Assembly: GCF_001316285.1 (NCBI RefSeq)
Contig: NZ_BBDO01000010.1
Span: 36,585-100,584, forward strand
DNA from: Vulcanisaeta sp. JCM 16161
Lineage (GTDB): Archaea; Thermoproteota; Thermoprotei; Thermoproteales; Thermocladiaceae
Direction of reading: 5' to 3'
Length of the DNA: 64,000 nt
A model generated the notes under the pieces. That model saw only the letters and a list, made by a program, of their open reading frames with translations. It searched no databases and was not told the DNA's origin. A program made the position numbers and the translations under genes. Every line of letters begins with the position of its first letter. Positions within the stretch are counted from its first letter, which is position 1. Shown piece after piece: positions 20,859 to 32,424 of the stretch.

Positions 20859-21962
20859 TCAACCGTATAGTAATTTCTCTGTTTGTTTATCGAATATCTT
20901 TATCTTACGCGAATTGAAGTAAACATGCACTGGTTCACCAAGTCCAAAACTCGTTGATGAGACAACCTTTATTTCCGTGCTTTGCAGCTTAACCATTACG
21001 TTGAACTTACCACCAGCGAACTCCGAGATCTCCACAACCCCCTTGCCTACGTATGTCAAGTCATCATTATTAATGACCTCCTTAGATAATATCACGTCCT
21101 CAGGCCTTATACCGAGGATTACACTCTCATTACTCTGTACGCCTATGTTCGGCGGTAACTGAACCTTCACGTCACCTCCATCGAAGTACGTCTCATTGCC
21201 CTTACCAACTATTGAGCCATCAAATAGGTTTATATCGCCTATGAAGTTCGCCACAAATACGTTGGCCGGCCTATCATAAATCTCGTTGGGCAAGCCTATC
21301 TGCTGAATAACCCCCCTTCTAAGCACTGCTATTCTATCGGCCAGCGTCAGTGCGTCGGCTGGGTCGTGGGTCACGAGTATTGTGGTTATCCCAAGCTTCC
21401 TCTGGATATCCTTCACGAATGCCCTGGCCGTAACCCTAATCCTAGCATCAAGGTTACTGAATGGCTCATCCATGAGGAGCACCTGTGGCTCCTTAACCAA
21501 TGCCCTCGCAATTGCAACCCTCTGTTGTTGGCCACCGGATAGTTGCCTTGGGTACCTATCCAGCGTTTCGGCAATGCCGAGTACCTCGGCTATCTCCCTG
21601 ACCCTCTTCTCAATCTCGTTCTTCGGAAGCTTCTTAATCCTGAGTGGGAAGGCTATGTTATCAAAGACCTTCATGTGCGGGTAGAGGGCCCAGTTTTGGA
21701 ATACCATGCCCACGTTCCTATCCTTTGGCGGTATGAAGATCCCCTTCTTTGGTGATGCAACGAGTGTATCGCCAATCCAGACCTCACCATCCGTTGGCTC
21801 CTCAAGACCAGCCACAACCCTGAGAAGTGTTGTTTTTCCATGGCCAGATGGCCCCATCACAACCATGAACTCGCCAGATTTAACCTCAAGCTCCACCTTG
21901 TCTAATGCAACTACGCTCTTTCCAAAGATCTTCGTAACCTCATGCAGGTAAACCCTCACCAT
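20859..21962 (-). CDS. Sugar-type ABC transporter ATPase (MalK/GlcV-like)
   Basis: 367 residues. Walker A is GPSGHGKTT, Q-loop in VFQNWALYPHM, signature LSGGQQQR and Walker B VLLMDEP, followed by a C-terminal TOBE/OB domain typical of carbohydrate CUT1 importers (FIGDINLFDG, GIRPEDVIL). It would energise sugar uptake from the cytosolic side. No permease or binding-protein genes accompany it, so it could serve several systems, as MsmK and some archaeal ATPases do. A sugar hydrolase gene lies divergently next to it (22118). Confidence 0.9.
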   Translation of the reverse strand: MVRVYLHEVTKIFGKSVVALDKVELEVKSGEFMVVMGPSGHGKTTLLRVVAGLEEPTDGEVWIGDTLVASPKKGIFIPPKDRNVGMVFQNWALYPHMKVFDNIAFPLRIKKLPKNEIEKRVREIAEVLGIAETLDRYPRQLSGGQQQRVAIARALVKEPQVLLMDEPFSNLDARIRVTARAFVKDIQRKLGITTILVTHDPADALTLADRIAVLRRGVIQQIGLPNEIYDRPANVFVANFIGDINLFDGSIVGKGNETYFDGGDVKVQLPPNIGVQSNESVILGIRPEDVILSKEVINNDDLTYVGKGVVEISEFAGGKFNVMVKLQSTEIKVVSSTSFGLGEPVHVYFNSRKIKIFDKQTEKLLYG

Positions 21963-22117
21963 GCCCCTACAACACTACTAGCTATTTGAACAAAAATAAA
22001 CTTTTCCAATAAGACCGGGTATAACAAGTATTAACTTCAGTAATGGGTTAACTCACCACGACATACCGCATAGGGAATCTATTAAAACGCCTTAAAATGA
22101 GTACGTACTGAGTTAGG

Positions 22118-24396
22118 ATGAGCAACGTCAGTAAGCGATTAGAATATGCAGCAAGGATGTGGGGTAGGGATGTGGATAAGTTCGTTGAGTCGGCCATAAA
22201 TGGATTCGGAAGTTCAATGTTCATAATGGGCCTATATTACAGGAAGCCCCATTGGGCCTGGCCAAGGTGGCTAAGGCAACAGTTGGAACCCATGGGTAGG
22301 GGTTTTGAACCTGCCCAGTTGATGCCGTTTAGAAATATTCATTTCAAGGATTGGGGGATGATCGGCACTGTACAGGGCATTAATGAGGCCGTAATAGATC
22401 CCGCGATGCTCTTCGTAACGCGGAGGAACGCCGCGTTTGAGGTGTGGATTTACGATGGTTCGAGATTATATACTCCGGGGCTTCATGGTTCATTTAGGCA
22501 ATACCTCGAGAAACCTGGTTACCCAGTGATAATTAATGAGTGGGACCTGGGTATTGCGAGGATCATTGCCAGGTCAACCGTTGCCAATAAATCGGGGGTT
22601 GACGTGTTAATTACGGACCTTAGGCTTACTGGATTGCCAGGTAATTACATTGTTTACCTCGTTACTAGGCCGTACAACGTAGATCATATGGTTGAGGTTA
22701 GGAGTGCGGGCATTGAGGGTGATGGCTGGTTCATAACGGTGGAGGGGGAGTTGGTGCTGACTGCTGATAGGGAACCGGCACAGTTTGGTTCATACGACGT
22801 GAATAGGGATGCAAGTGAGGACGCAGCCCTTGGCAGGCTTAACGGCGAGCTTTACGTTAATGACGAGTTAGGATGGGCTCACGCAGCCCTTGGCTTTAAT
22901 GCCGTTATTGATGCAAATAGTGAGTGGAGGCTCAGGATTAAGGCGCCAATGGACCCGCTCAGGAATACCCCGCATAATAGGCCTTGGTCAAGGCGGTCGG
23001 TGATTATGACGTGGTTGCGGAATTACGTAATTGGGACTCAATAAATGAAAGATCGTTCTCAGCGTCAATAGGCAATAGCGCCATTGGTGACATCCTCCGT
23101 CAATCAATCGCAAACCTGGTAATGCTTTGGGATGGGGGTAAAATAACGCCGGGCCCATTGATATATCACCTCTTCTGGATAAGGGATGGCTCGTACATGG
23201 CCACGGCTCTCACAATGTCGAACTTAACGGACATGGGCAGGGCAGTTGTTGAGGAACTGCTCAGGAGGGTTGACGCAAGTGGTTATTTCAAGGCCGTGGA
23301 TTTCGAGGTGAGGGAGTATGATGCCAATGGGCAGGTCTTATGGGCTGTGAGTAAGTATGTGCAGTTAACGAGGGATTACGATGCGTTGAGGAGGTGGTAC
23401 CAATGATTAGGCGTGGGGTTGAGTGGTTAGAGACGAATAGGGAGGTGACTGGCGATGAGTCAATAAGGGGTTTATTACCACCGTCCTGGTCTGCCGAGGA
23501 TACGGGGCCCATGGACCACCACTACTGGGACGATATGTGGCCATAGCCGGGTTGAGGGAACTGGGCAGGGTGCTTAGGGATATGGGTCATGAGGATTATG
23601 AATGGGTTGAGAAGCTATATGGGGAGTTCGTGGATGCCCTGGTTAACTCGGTAAATGTTGTTAGGGCGAGACTCGGCGTTGAGTACATGGTGCCTGCGCC
23701 GGAGAGGGTCGCTGATTCGGCAATGACTAGGGTCATAGCGGTTGTGTGGCCTACAATGGCGTTACCACTCGATAATCCATTGGTCAGGAGAACGCTCGAG
23801 GCCACTGAGGAGTTGTATGGATTGAACGGTGGAATAATGAACACCCACCAGTGGGGTACCTACGGTAGTTACTTAACGATGAATCTGGCGCATTCCTGGG
23901 CTATACTTGGTGATAGGGAGCGGGTGGGTAGGTACTTAACGTGGATTGTTAATCACGCATCGCCAACCTACGGCTGGGCCGAGGGAATATCAATAATAAC
24001 CGAGGGGGGTGGGCAGGGTGATGCACCGCATGGTTGGGCTGCGGCGGACTTCATAATGCTCATTAGGGACTTAATAATAAATGACTTGTTCGAAGCACCA
24101 ATACTGATTAGGGGCACGCCGGTGGATCTACTGAGGCGTGGGATTACAGCGAGTAATATACTGACGGTACATGGCTTGTAAATAACGTAAAGGCAGTAAT
24201 GAGTGGTAAGGAGCTTATGATTAATTATGAAGGTCCAAGTAGGCCCATTGGGGATGGGCAATATGAAGTACTAATCGACTCACCAATAATCCCCAGGGAA
24301 ATTCAATGCGATGGCTGCAAGTACGAAGTAATGCCAAGTAGTGTTATTAGGGTTGTGCACAGTGGTAAGTTCGTCATTAAGGTATTAGGCCCGTAA
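22118..24396 (+). CDS. Six-hairpin glycoside hydrolase, GH15/glucoamylase-like (frameshifted)
   Basis: About 755 residues after joining. The N-terminal super-beta-sandwich domain ([18 protein letters not shown]) is followed by an (alpha/alpha)6 barrel: [30 protein letters not shown] and [19 protein letters not shown], and a beta C-terminal tail. Frames change near 23005, 23403, 23532 and 24178. Such enzymes hydrolyse alpha-glucans from their ends; no signal peptide is visible, so it is probably intracellular. The ATG at 22118 is 26 bases after a TATA box (CTTAAAAT, 22088-22096). The substrate is not certain (glucan, trehalose or another glucoside). Confidence 0.75.
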
Positions 24397-24455
24397 TAAG
24401 TATTTCCGCCTATTTCTTCGAAGAAACCTTTATTAAATTAGCTGTTGATGTCTTG

Positions 24456-25391
24456 GTGGGTTCCTTGGGCTGGTTTAATCGGGATGTAATAAGCGTGTTG
24501 GATTTTGATAGGGAGGATTTTGAGACTTTGTTTTCTGAGGCTGTTAATATGGAGAAGTACGCCAAGTCCAGGCTTGATATCCTTAATGATAAGGTTCTTG
24601 CTCTAGCATTCTTTGAGCCGAGCACCAGGACTAGGCTTAGCTTTGAGACCGCCATGCTCAGGCTTGGTGGTAGGGTAATTGGCTTCAGCGGTACTGAGGC
24701 AACGTCGATGGCTAAAGGTGAGAACCTCGCCGATACCATTAGGATGCTTGACGCATATGCAAACGCCATAGTGATTAGGCATAGTCTCGAGGGTGCTGCT
24801 AAGTTTGCGGCTGAGGTTGCTGAGTCGCCGGTTATTAATGCTGGTGATGGTTCGCAGAACCACCCAACGCAGGCAATGCTTGATCTGTACACGATTTGGC
24901 GGGAGTTTAAGGTGATTGATGGCTTGTCAATTGGGATTCTCGGTGACCTTAGGTATGCTAGAGTCGTTAACTCGCTTATTCAGGCCCTGTCCTACTACAG
25001 GGTTAGGCTTCACTTAATATCACCGGAGCTACTGAGGCCTAGGCAGGAGCTCATTGAGTTCATGAATTCGAGGAACATGAAGTATGACTGGACCGATGAC
25101 CCGTACAACGTGATCGGTGATTTGGACGTGCTATATGTCGTTAGGATCCAGAGGGAGAGGTTCCCTGACCCAATGGAGTATGAGAGGGTTAAGGGCGCTT
25201 ATAAGGTTACGCCTAAGTTGATTGAGAGGGGTAAGCCAAGCCTAATAATCCTCCATCCGCTGCCCAGGGTTGATGAGGTTGACTTCGCCGTTGATAACAT
25301 GCCTCAGGCCAGGTACTTCAAACAAGCTAGCCTAGGCGTTCCCCTGCGCATGGCCTTATTAAAGCTAGTGCTTGCGGGTGACAAGTCATGA
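24456..25391 (+). CDS. pyrB: Aspartate carbamoyltransferase catalytic subunit
   Basis: About 311 residues. Carbamoyl-phosphate motif [15 protein letters not shown], aspartate-domain [12 protein letters not shown] and HPLPRVDE are all present. It performs the first committed step of pyrimidine synthesis. I chose the GTG at 24456, 26 bases downstream of TATTAAATT (about 24428-24436), giving a leaderless message for the pyrB-pyrI-pyrE-pyrD operon. The pyrI start overlaps its end by four bases. No frameshift is present. Confidence 0.95.
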   Translation: MGSLGWFNRDVISVLDFDREDFETLFSEAVNMEKYAKSRLDILNDKVLALAFFEPSTRTRLSFETAMLRLGGRVIGFSGTEATSMAKGENLADTIRMLDAYANAIVIRHSLEGAAKFAAEVAESPVINAGDGSQNHPTQAMLDLYTIWREFKVIDGLSIGILGDLRYARVVNSLIQALSYYRVRLHLISPELLRPRQELIEFMNSRNMKYDWTDDPYNVIGDLDVLYVVRIQRERFPDPMEYERVKGAYKVTPKLIERGKPSLIILHPLPRVDEVDFAVDNMPQARYFKQASLGVPLRMALLKLVLAGDKS

Positions 25392-25865
25392 GTAGTAAGA
25401 GGGAGTTGATAATTAGTAAGATTAGGGATGGCGTGGTGATCGACCACATACCAGCCGGTAGGGCCTGCTCGTGCTTCGGCTACTGGGTATAACAGGTCGT
25501 GAGGGATTTAGGGTGGCACTTGTTATGAATGTGGAGAGTAGGAAGCTGGGTACTAAGGACATTGTTAAGATCGAGGGTAGGGAATTAACTAAGGATGAGC
25601 TCAACCTGGTGGCTCTTGTCGCGCCTACCGCTACGGTGAATATAATCAGGGATTATGAGGTCGTTAGTAAGTTTAAGGTGGCGATACCGGACGTTATTGA
25701 GGGATTACTTAAGTGCAAGAACCCGAGGTGTATAACGAATCAGCAGAGGGAGCCCGTGAGGAGTAGGTTCCGGTACTGTCTAGGGAACCATTAAAGCTTG
25801 TATGCGATTACTGCGGCACGATACATGAACTTAGCGACATCGAGAAATACTTTGGACTGGCGTGA
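25388..25865 (+). CDS. pyrI: Aspartate carbamoyltransferase regulatory subunit (frameshifted)
   Basis: About 158 residues once two one-base errors are corrected (near 25468 and 25771). The N-terminal allosteric domain ([29 protein letters not shown]) and the C-terminal zinc domain with Cys pairs in CKNPRC and VCDYC are present. It binds nucleotide effectors and joins the catalytic trimers. The ATG overlaps the pyrB stop, and its stop overlaps the pyrE ATG (TGATG), so all are translationally coupled. Confidence 0.9.
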
Positions 25866-26481
25866 TGGCGATGTTGAGCGATGACTTGGCAATAAGTCTC
25901 TACAGGATAGGCGCAATTAAGTTTGGACGATTCAAATTAACCAGTGGTATTGAAAGCCCATTCTATATCGACTTAAGGCTTGTAATAACGCACCCAGACA
26001 TTTATAGGCAGTTGGTTAAGTCAATGGCAGGTTTACTATCAAGCTTTAACATCGATGTTGTGGCGGGTATAGAAACGGCTGGTATACCCTGGGCCTCAAT
26101 GGTTGCTTACGAACTCGGTAAGGGCATGATATACGTTAGGAAGGAGGCTAAGGAACACGGTACGGCGAGGCTTATCGAGGGTGATTTAAGGCAGGGTATG
26201 AGGGTTGCCGTGATCGATGATGTGGTGACCACGGGAGGATCAATAATCAGGGCTATTAGGCTGTTAGGAGCCACGGTGGCGATGTGGTTGTGGCGGCAGC
26301 CTTCATTGATAGGGAGCAGGGCGGGCTTGATGCAATCAGGAGAGAGGGCGTTAACGCCGCTGCCCTACTTCGGATTACAGAGGTGATTAATGCCCTCGTT
26401 AAGAATGGGTTAATCAGTGATGAGTTACGTAATTCAATAATCAATTACCTGGTGAGCACACGTGCTGGCTCAGGTATTTAA
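25865..26481 (+). CDS. pyrE: Orotate phosphoribosyltransferase (frameshifted)
   Basis: About 205 residues. PRPP motif VAVIDDVVTTGGSI and the orotate-binding region (KFGRFKLTSGIESPFYIDLR) are present. The frame changes near 26276, after RLLGATVA, into VVVAAAFIDREQGGLDAI, ending at 26481. It converts orotate and PRPP to OMP. Its start overlaps the pyrI stop and its end overlaps the pyrD start by 20 bases. Confidence 0.9.
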
Positions 26482-27424
26482 GCTACTTAATTACCTGCCC
26501 CCTGAGTTCACTTACGAGACATCACATGCACTTATTAGGAGTGGTATTGTTAATTACCGTCATTATGAAATCGAAATGCCGATTGAGGTAGATGGTAAGT
26601 TAATTAAGAATCCCCTGGGGCTTGGTGCAGGTATTGACAAGGACGGATTTCTGGCACCACAGATTGCGCGGGTAGGCGTTGGCTTCATAACCATTGGCTC
26701 AATCACGCTTAGGCCACGCCCTGGCAACCCCAGGCCACGCATTGTTAAGTACCCCGGTCTTAAGGCCATGGTTAATGCCATGGGTTTACCATCGAGGGGC
26801 TTCATAGACTTCATGAGTCGATTACCGAGCATTCTCAATAGACTGCGCAGGCTTCGTACTTACGTAATTATTAGCCTGGCGGGGTTCTCAATCGGCGAGT
26901 TTATGTACATGCTTAATAAATTAAGGGGTTACGGCGTGGACGCCGTGGAGTTGAATATTAGTAGCCCTACTTACCGTGGCTCATGGATATCAGATAGGGA
27001 GTATCTAGGTGAATTGCTTAGGGGTGTTGAGGCATTTCCAGGTACGTTGTTCGTAAAACTGCCCCTTGGGGTTGATATTGAGTTCTACAGGTGGGTGGTG
27101 AACATGGCTGGTAAGCGTGGGTTTGGGTTGACGATAGCCAATACCCTGCCAATTAGGGAGCCTGGGATTTCCGTTGGTTATGGTGGATTAAGTGGTTACC
27201 CAATTTACCAGATTGTTAGGTCGTTAATTAGTAAGGTTAGAAGGTGGGGCTTTAGGAACCCAGTCATTGGGCTTGGCGGCGTCTTTCACGGGTGGCAAGT
27301 GATCGATTTAATGAGGAGTGGTGCGGACATGGTTGGTGTGGTTACGGCATTCGCATACGAGGGTCCCTTCGTGTTTAATAGGTTGTTTAAAGAGGTATTG
27401 ATGAGTCTGAGTGAAAGGCTTTAA
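26462..27424 (+). CDS. pyrD: Dihydroorotate dehydrogenase
   Basis: 320 residues, complete. TIM-barrel with FMN-binding features: NPLGLGAGIDKDG, GFITIGSITLRPRPGNP, VELNISSPTYRG and GLGGVFHGWQV at the end. Oxidises dihydroorotate to orotate. No quinone-binding N-terminal extension of class 2 is clear, although KNPLGLGAGIDKDG resembles class 2 enzymes. It is the last gene of the pyrimidine operon in this window (pyrC and OMP decarboxylase are elsewhere). Confidence 0.9.
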   Translation: MLAQVFKLLNYLPPEFTYETSHALIRSGIVNYRHYEIEMPIEVDGKLIKNPLGLGAGIDKDGFLAPQIARVGVGFITIGSITLRPRPGNPRPRIVKYPGLKAMVNAMGLPSRGFIDFMSRLPSILNRLRRLRTYVIISLAGFSIGEFMYMLNKLRGYGVDAVELNISSPTYRGSWISDREYLGELLRGVEAFPGTLFVKLPLGVDIEFYRWVVNMAGKRGFGLTIANTLPIREPGISVGYGGLSGYPIYQIVRSLISKVRRWGFRNPVIGLGGVFHGWQVIDLMRSGADMVGVVTAFAYEGPFVFNRLFKEVLMSLSERL

Positions 27425-27448
27425 TAATTACTTAGTCACCACGTTTCG

Positions 27449-28080
27449 ATGAGCCTTAATCATTATTGGGGTGGTGGTTATGGAGTGCCGTTTAGCCTTA
27501 TAGGCATGAGGTTAGGGATATCGTGATTGCGTTAATTGCGATGACCATAGCCTTCGCCCTACTCTTTAATACATTACTTAGTCTCGCCGGCTTAGTAGCC
27601 ACGTTCATTGCAGTACTGACTGGTTTCCTCGGCCATGAATTAATGCATAGGGAGGTGGCTAGGAGGTTGGGTTACATAGCCTACTTCAGGGCTTGGTGGA
27701 TTGGCTTGTTACTGGCCCTCGTTACGGCATTGACCAGGTTCTTCATAATAGCCACGCCCGGCGCCACTGTTATTGGTCCAAAGGTTTGGGGTTATCCATC
27801 AAGGAGGGATGAGTTAAAGATAGCGCTTGCCGGCCCAGCCACAAACATGGCGTTTGCCGCGGTTTTCCTACCGCTTTGGCTGTTATTGCCCGGTCCATTT
27901 TCCTACTATGCCAACATTATATACGCAACCAATGCGTGGCTGGGCTTCTTCAACATGCTACCACTGGCTTTGCCGGGTATAATGCTTGATGGATTCAGGG
28001 TGTTCAGGAGGGATGTTAGGGTTTGGGTCATAGCCTTTGTAATATCCATTGCATTACTAATACCGAGTTTCATACTATAA
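27449..28080 (+). CDS. Site-2 protease family (M50) membrane metalloprotease (frameshifted N terminus)
   Basis: About 210 residues with five or six membrane segments. Zinc motif GHELMH (HExxH) in the second or third segment, and the distant NMLPLALPGIMLDG, whose Asp is the third ligand, are visible. The frame starts at an ATG at 27449, 26 bases after CTTTAATAATTA (about 27418-27428), and changes near 27505. It would cleave membrane proteins within the bilayer. The substrate is unknown. Confidence 0.8.
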
Positions 28081-28123
28081 CGTCATGGCAAGGATTATAA
28101 CTTAGCCCATTACTGTGGCACCT

Positions 28124-29369
28124 GTGAGGTTTAGTTATGAGGTAATTAATGAGGATTCCAACATAGCCATAGTAACTCTTTGGAGCAGTATCAACCAGGT
28201 AAAGGGGTTATTGGGTGATTCAATTAATCTTGTTGGGATCATTGGTAATCTATACACACCAGTCGGCATTAATTACATGGTAGCCACATTATCAAGGTTT
28301 AATTGGATTGACACGCTGATAGTCTTCGGCCTTGATTATAATGGTGTCGGTGACTTACTAATTAGGTTTTTCAGGGATGGGGCGCTGGACGTACTAATGG
28401 TGAGTAAGGACGTTGCGGATAGTGTTAGGTCCACAGTGAGGGTGGTAGACCTAAGGGGGGCGTTTAGGGAGCGTGATGTAAATGCATTAATTAAGGTCGT
28501 TCACGAGAGTTATAGGCCAGGGCGTAGGCCTGTTAGGCATTAATCAATGTTGAGTTTAATGAGAGTGAGCGTGGCGGTGGTTGGGTGTTGCCGCTTGTTG
28601 GTGGCTTCATTTACGAGAGGGATACCTACAGGTCTTGGGTTAAGCTTGTCGACCTGGTGCTTAATTACGGTTTTGATAAGGGTGATTATAGGGAGTTATT
28701 ATCGCCATTCGTGGTCATTGATTCGACGGGCAAGCCACACCCGTTCAGGAGACTTAGTGAGGCCGGGCTTAGGGGCTTTGAACCACCTGCGAGTTAGTTA
28801 ATGCCATAATCAATGAGTTGAGGATAAACCCATACTCGGTGGGTGCTGTTTACTATGGTGGTGATTACCTGGTCCAGGGGGTCATAAGCGGGGATTACTA
28901 TAATCAATTGGTTTACCTGAGGAGCGTTGATGTGCTTAATGATTGGTGCAGGCAGTTGTATAGGTGGTGGTCACTGGCGAAGAGGGTTGTTGAGGCGTTG
29001 AATGGGGAGTTCAATGCCTGGTACAGTGTGGGTTCCATCGCGTTAATACCCTTCTCAGCCAGGATATACGCCAGGGACATCAGTAGGGCTGAGGAGTTCG
29101 TGAAAAGGAACTCAGGTGTATTTATGGAATTTGTGGAGGATCCAAGGGGCAACTTCCTAGTGATGAGGGAGGGTGATTCCGTGGTTGTTGAGCATAGGTT
29201 ACCAATCACAAACGCATTACACAGGAGGTTCTCGTTTAAGTCGCTTGAGGAGGCGTATAATGTGCTTAAGAATAGTAATCACTTCACGAATTACTCACAC
29301 GCCATGTACCTCGGTAAGGAATTAGCGAGGGCATTCCTCCTTAGGGATTACGAGCAGGATAAACTATGA
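28124..29369 (+). CDS. Thymidylate-synthase-like archaeal protein (two frameshifts)
   Basis: Three pieces make a protein of about 415 residues. The N-terminal part (IIGNLYTPVGINYMVATLSR, DTLIVFGLDYNG) resembles archaeal thymidylate-synthase-like proteins, the middle begins LPLVGGFIYERDTYRSWVKL, and the last has GSIALIPFSARIYARD. A catalytic Cys is not obvious in what I can read. Frames change near 28545 and 28800. GTG at 28124 is 26 bases after GATTATAAC (28093-28101). The place next to the pyr genes supports a nucleotide role. The family call is moderate. Confidence 0.5.
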
Positions 29370-29415
29370 CCATTATGAAATAAGGGATTTAAGAACTCAG
29401 CACTACACGCTAATA

Positions 29416-30804
29416 ATGGCTAAGGAATTATCTCAACTTATTAACTATAAGACTAGTCGGTATATTATCAGCCACTCTATTAATAATAGGTTCAATTAAG
29501 TTTCCTGGCCATGAGGCACTTACGATGCTCGGCTTGATAGCGTTACTTTACGTCTTTAGAAAGCTTGGTTTAGTGGGGCGGTTTAATGATGTTAAAATAG
29601 CGTTAATGATCATGATAACGATAATCGCATTTAATTACGTGGCAACCACCATACTGCTTGAGGTTTATGGTGCCATTAAGGTCACTGTTAACCCATACTC
29701 CGTAATCATGAATCTATCTTCAAGTATGCCGCTATGGCTTAGATATCCATCAAACCAGGTGGCACTGGTGTACGCATTAATTACCGCCGCGTGGCCGTTA
29801 TTAATTGCGTTCTCGTACTACCTATACCACGCGATTAACGGGCTGAGTAAGTTACATAGGTATGCAGGTATTGCGCTAATGTTTGGTGCGGTGCTTTATA
29901 TAGTCATAATTGGCGCCATAATAATGATTGTATCATACATACTACTCCTTATTGCATGGCTAATGCCTAACATGAACCTAAGGGATAATAAGCCCAGTGA
30001 CTTCACGAAGATGCACGCAATTAGGATAGTTGCTTGGTCAATAATTATTTCGTTAATAACCCTTTTGATTGTGCCGTCACTCGTAGTGCTAAACCCACAA
30101 TACAGTGGGCTAGATCCGGTGACTGGCCTCGTCCTCGGTAGCGAGCATCCAATGGAGTACATGGCACTCCTAAACTATTCATTAGTAGATATAGGCGTCA
30201 CGAATAAAACATACGTACCTAACTCCATAACTATACTCGGTTTCATCTCGGTTGTTCCTCAACCCTACTACATCAGGGTTGATGTAATGACAAATTCCTG
30301 CTCAGACTTAATAACGGTAGCGCCAGGAAGCACAAGCAAGACCATGTACTCCATACCATATCAAATGCCACCAACCCCACTTAACCCACTTGGCACCACG
30401 CAAGTGACTTATCAGGTTCGGCTGTAAAAACCATTATCAGGCTAATGAAGTGTCGTGGACTTATATACCTGCATTATCGGTAAGCAACTACATGCCAGTA
30501 CCAAACGGTTTCCTACTCACCTGCACCCTCAATAGTTATAACTATGTATTCCTAGGTAAATATAGTGATTACGGCGATAGTAAATACCCACGGTAATTAC
30601 TTTATAACAAATTATAACATGGTATATACCAAGGCATTATTCATGATCAATAGGACCACGATAAGACTAATCGGTGAAAGTAATGGGTCGTTCATGAAAT
30701 CATCAATTAATTACGTAAACGTGGCACCGCTCATATACCTGCTATTATTCATCTACTACATGGTCCATGACCGCGAATTTTATAAGAAATTATTAAATCT
30801 TTGA
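29416..30804 (+). CDS. Multi-spanning membrane protein with an extracellular domain (frameshifted)
   Basis: After joining three or four frames it has about 460 residues: five or six N-terminal membrane helices (LSATLLIIGSIKFPG, LGLIALLYVFRKLGLV), resembling the DUF996 group, an extracellular beta region after about 215 (MEYMALLNYSLVDIGVTNKT), and a last membrane helix with a short basic tail (VHDREFYKKLLNL). Frame changes occur near 29450, 30425 and 30590. The function is unknown. Confidence 0.5.
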
Positions 30805-30826
30805 GGAATTTGACCAATGATGGGTC

Positions 30827-31081
30827 ATGGTCAGGAAGAAGCCGTACCCACACAATAATGATATACTAAATGCAATGCTTAGGGTGTTCTCCAGGGAACC
30901 CTTTATAAAGCCTATAGACTTCCCTGACAAGGTCCGTGAGGAACTCGAGAAGGAGGGCTTCTATGTGGGTCTTGTTTCCACAAAACGCATCTGGAGGATT
31001 TACGAGGAGGCGGTTAGGAGGGGCTTAATCTATGACTACCTAGGCGTAGTGATTGGCTATGGTGAGTACTGGGAGGAGTAG
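30827..31081 (+). CDS. Small conserved hypothetical protein
   Basis: 84 residues, basic N terminus (MVRKKPYPHNNDILNAMLRV) then a helical region (STKRIWRIYEEAVRRGLIYD) with a short acidic end. The helix-turn-helix-like spacing suggests nucleic-acid binding, but I cannot name a family. It follows the membrane protein by 22 bases and may be in the same operon. Confidence 0.5.
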   Translation: MVRKKPYPHNNDILNAMLRVFSREPFIKPIDFPDKVREELEKEGFYVGLVSTKRIWRIYEEAVRRGLIYDYLGVVIGYGEYWEE

Positions 31082-31188
31082 GTATTACGGCGATGCACGT
31101 TGATAGCCATTTAGAAATTTCTAAGTGAGGGCTAAGCAATTTATTGATTTAGGCATGGCCTAAACGTAGTCATCCCTATTGACCTTAT

Positions 31189-32127
31189 TCATAGGGGTCT
31201 CTCCCTGACGTACCTAATGACGTTCTCCACAGCCCTAATCATGCATTCTCAGCTATCTCCCTTTGAGCCCCACCAGCAATGTGCGGTGTACCCAGGAAAT
31301 TAGGCAAGGCAGTCAATGGTGTTCTCGGTGGTATTTCCTCACGCCCATCATGCACCCACCACACGTCAGTGCCAAACCTAATGTCCCGCCTTTCCTTAAG
31401 AACCCTATACAGATCCTCCTCCCTGACCACGTCACCACGGCCGACATTTACGACAATGGCGCCATGCTTTAATGCCCTAAGCTCCCTCTCGCCGATTAAG
31501 CCCCTCGTATGCTTATTCAGCGGTAACGCTATTGCCACTATGTCGGCCCTTGGCAATGCATCGAGTAACCTACTTGTTGGGTGGACCTCATCGAAGTACT
31601 CGGCTGGCTTACCGCTTCTATTAATACCGATATTGTAAGTCCTGAAACCCTCCTTACCAATCCTCGCAATCTCCCTACCAATACCGCCAGTACCGAGGAC
31701 GAGTAGTGTTGATTCGCTGATTTTGCGCGGACTCGTTAACTCATTACTTAGGTACTCCCTGGCGTTTAGCACGCTTATGCAATCCCTTGGCTAGGGTCAG
31801 TATCATGGCCCACGCATGCTCAGCAACGGGTATTGAGTAAGCCCCCGCATTGCTGTAGATCTCTACGTTGTCTGGTATTGCGGTGAATGGTAGGTGGTCA
31901 ACGCCCGCGGAGAACGTCTGTATCACCCTTAGCTCGGCATGGATTTGATATTACTAACTAGGTCGAATTCCTTACCGCACCAACACATCAGTATTTCGGC
32001 TTTGGACAACGCATTTAACTGGTCATCCTTACCTAGCTTCGGTAGTTCATAGAGTTCAACGTTGTAATTCCTCAACATCTCCCTAGCTCTCGGGTAATTC
32101 CACCGTACTAACTATGGTTATTACCAT
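31189..32127 (-). CDS. D-isomer 2-hydroxyacid dehydrogenase (about four frameshifts)
   Basis: Joined length about 310 residues. The catalytic domain has QTFSAGVDHLPF and YSIPVAEHAWAMILTLAKG; the NAD domain has LVLGTGGIGREIARIG and ALPLNKHTRGLI, VVNVGRGDVVREEDL and GTPHIAGGAQREIAEN (active-site His). Frames change near 32085, 31940, 31765 and 31250. It reduces 2-keto acids or oxidises D-2-hydroxyacids (glyoxylate/hydroxypyruvate or phosphoglycerate type); the exact substrate is unknown. Confidence 0.8.
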
Positions 32128-32208
32128 CTAAATTGGGTAATTAATGACCCATTATTAATTTTTCACGGGCAAAAATACTTTTAACTGGGTCTTCTTTCGG
32201 GTACGTGA

Positions 32209-32373
32209 ATGGCGAAGATTAAGCCACCAAAGGAGCGTAAGTACGGGAGGGCTGTCATTAGGTGTCAAAGGTGTGGTACTCACGAGGCTGTCATTAGGAA
32301 GTACGGGCTCTACCTATGCAGGAGGTGCTTCAGGGAGGTGGCACCACAGCTAGGGTTTAGGAAATATTACTGA
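32209..32373 (+). CDS. rps14: Ribosomal protein S14 (zinc-ribbon form)
   Basis: 54 residues: [20 protein letters not shown], then [20 protein letters not shown] and a C-terminal [10 protein letters not shown]. The four Cys in CxxC pairs (CQRC, CRRC) form the zinc site of uS14. It stands alone between a dehydrogenase and a glycosylase-like gene, as in other Thermoproteales outside the main ribosomal operon. TATA-like ACTTTTAAC at about 32177-32185 lies some 26 bases upstream. Confidence 0.95.
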   Translation: MAKIKPPKERKYGRAVIRCQRCGTHEAVIRKYGLYLCRRCFREVAPQLGFRKYY

Positions 32374-32424
32374 GTGTTTCGCAATCACGTAGGGATTATA
32401 AGCACAAGGTATGCTTAGTAAATT

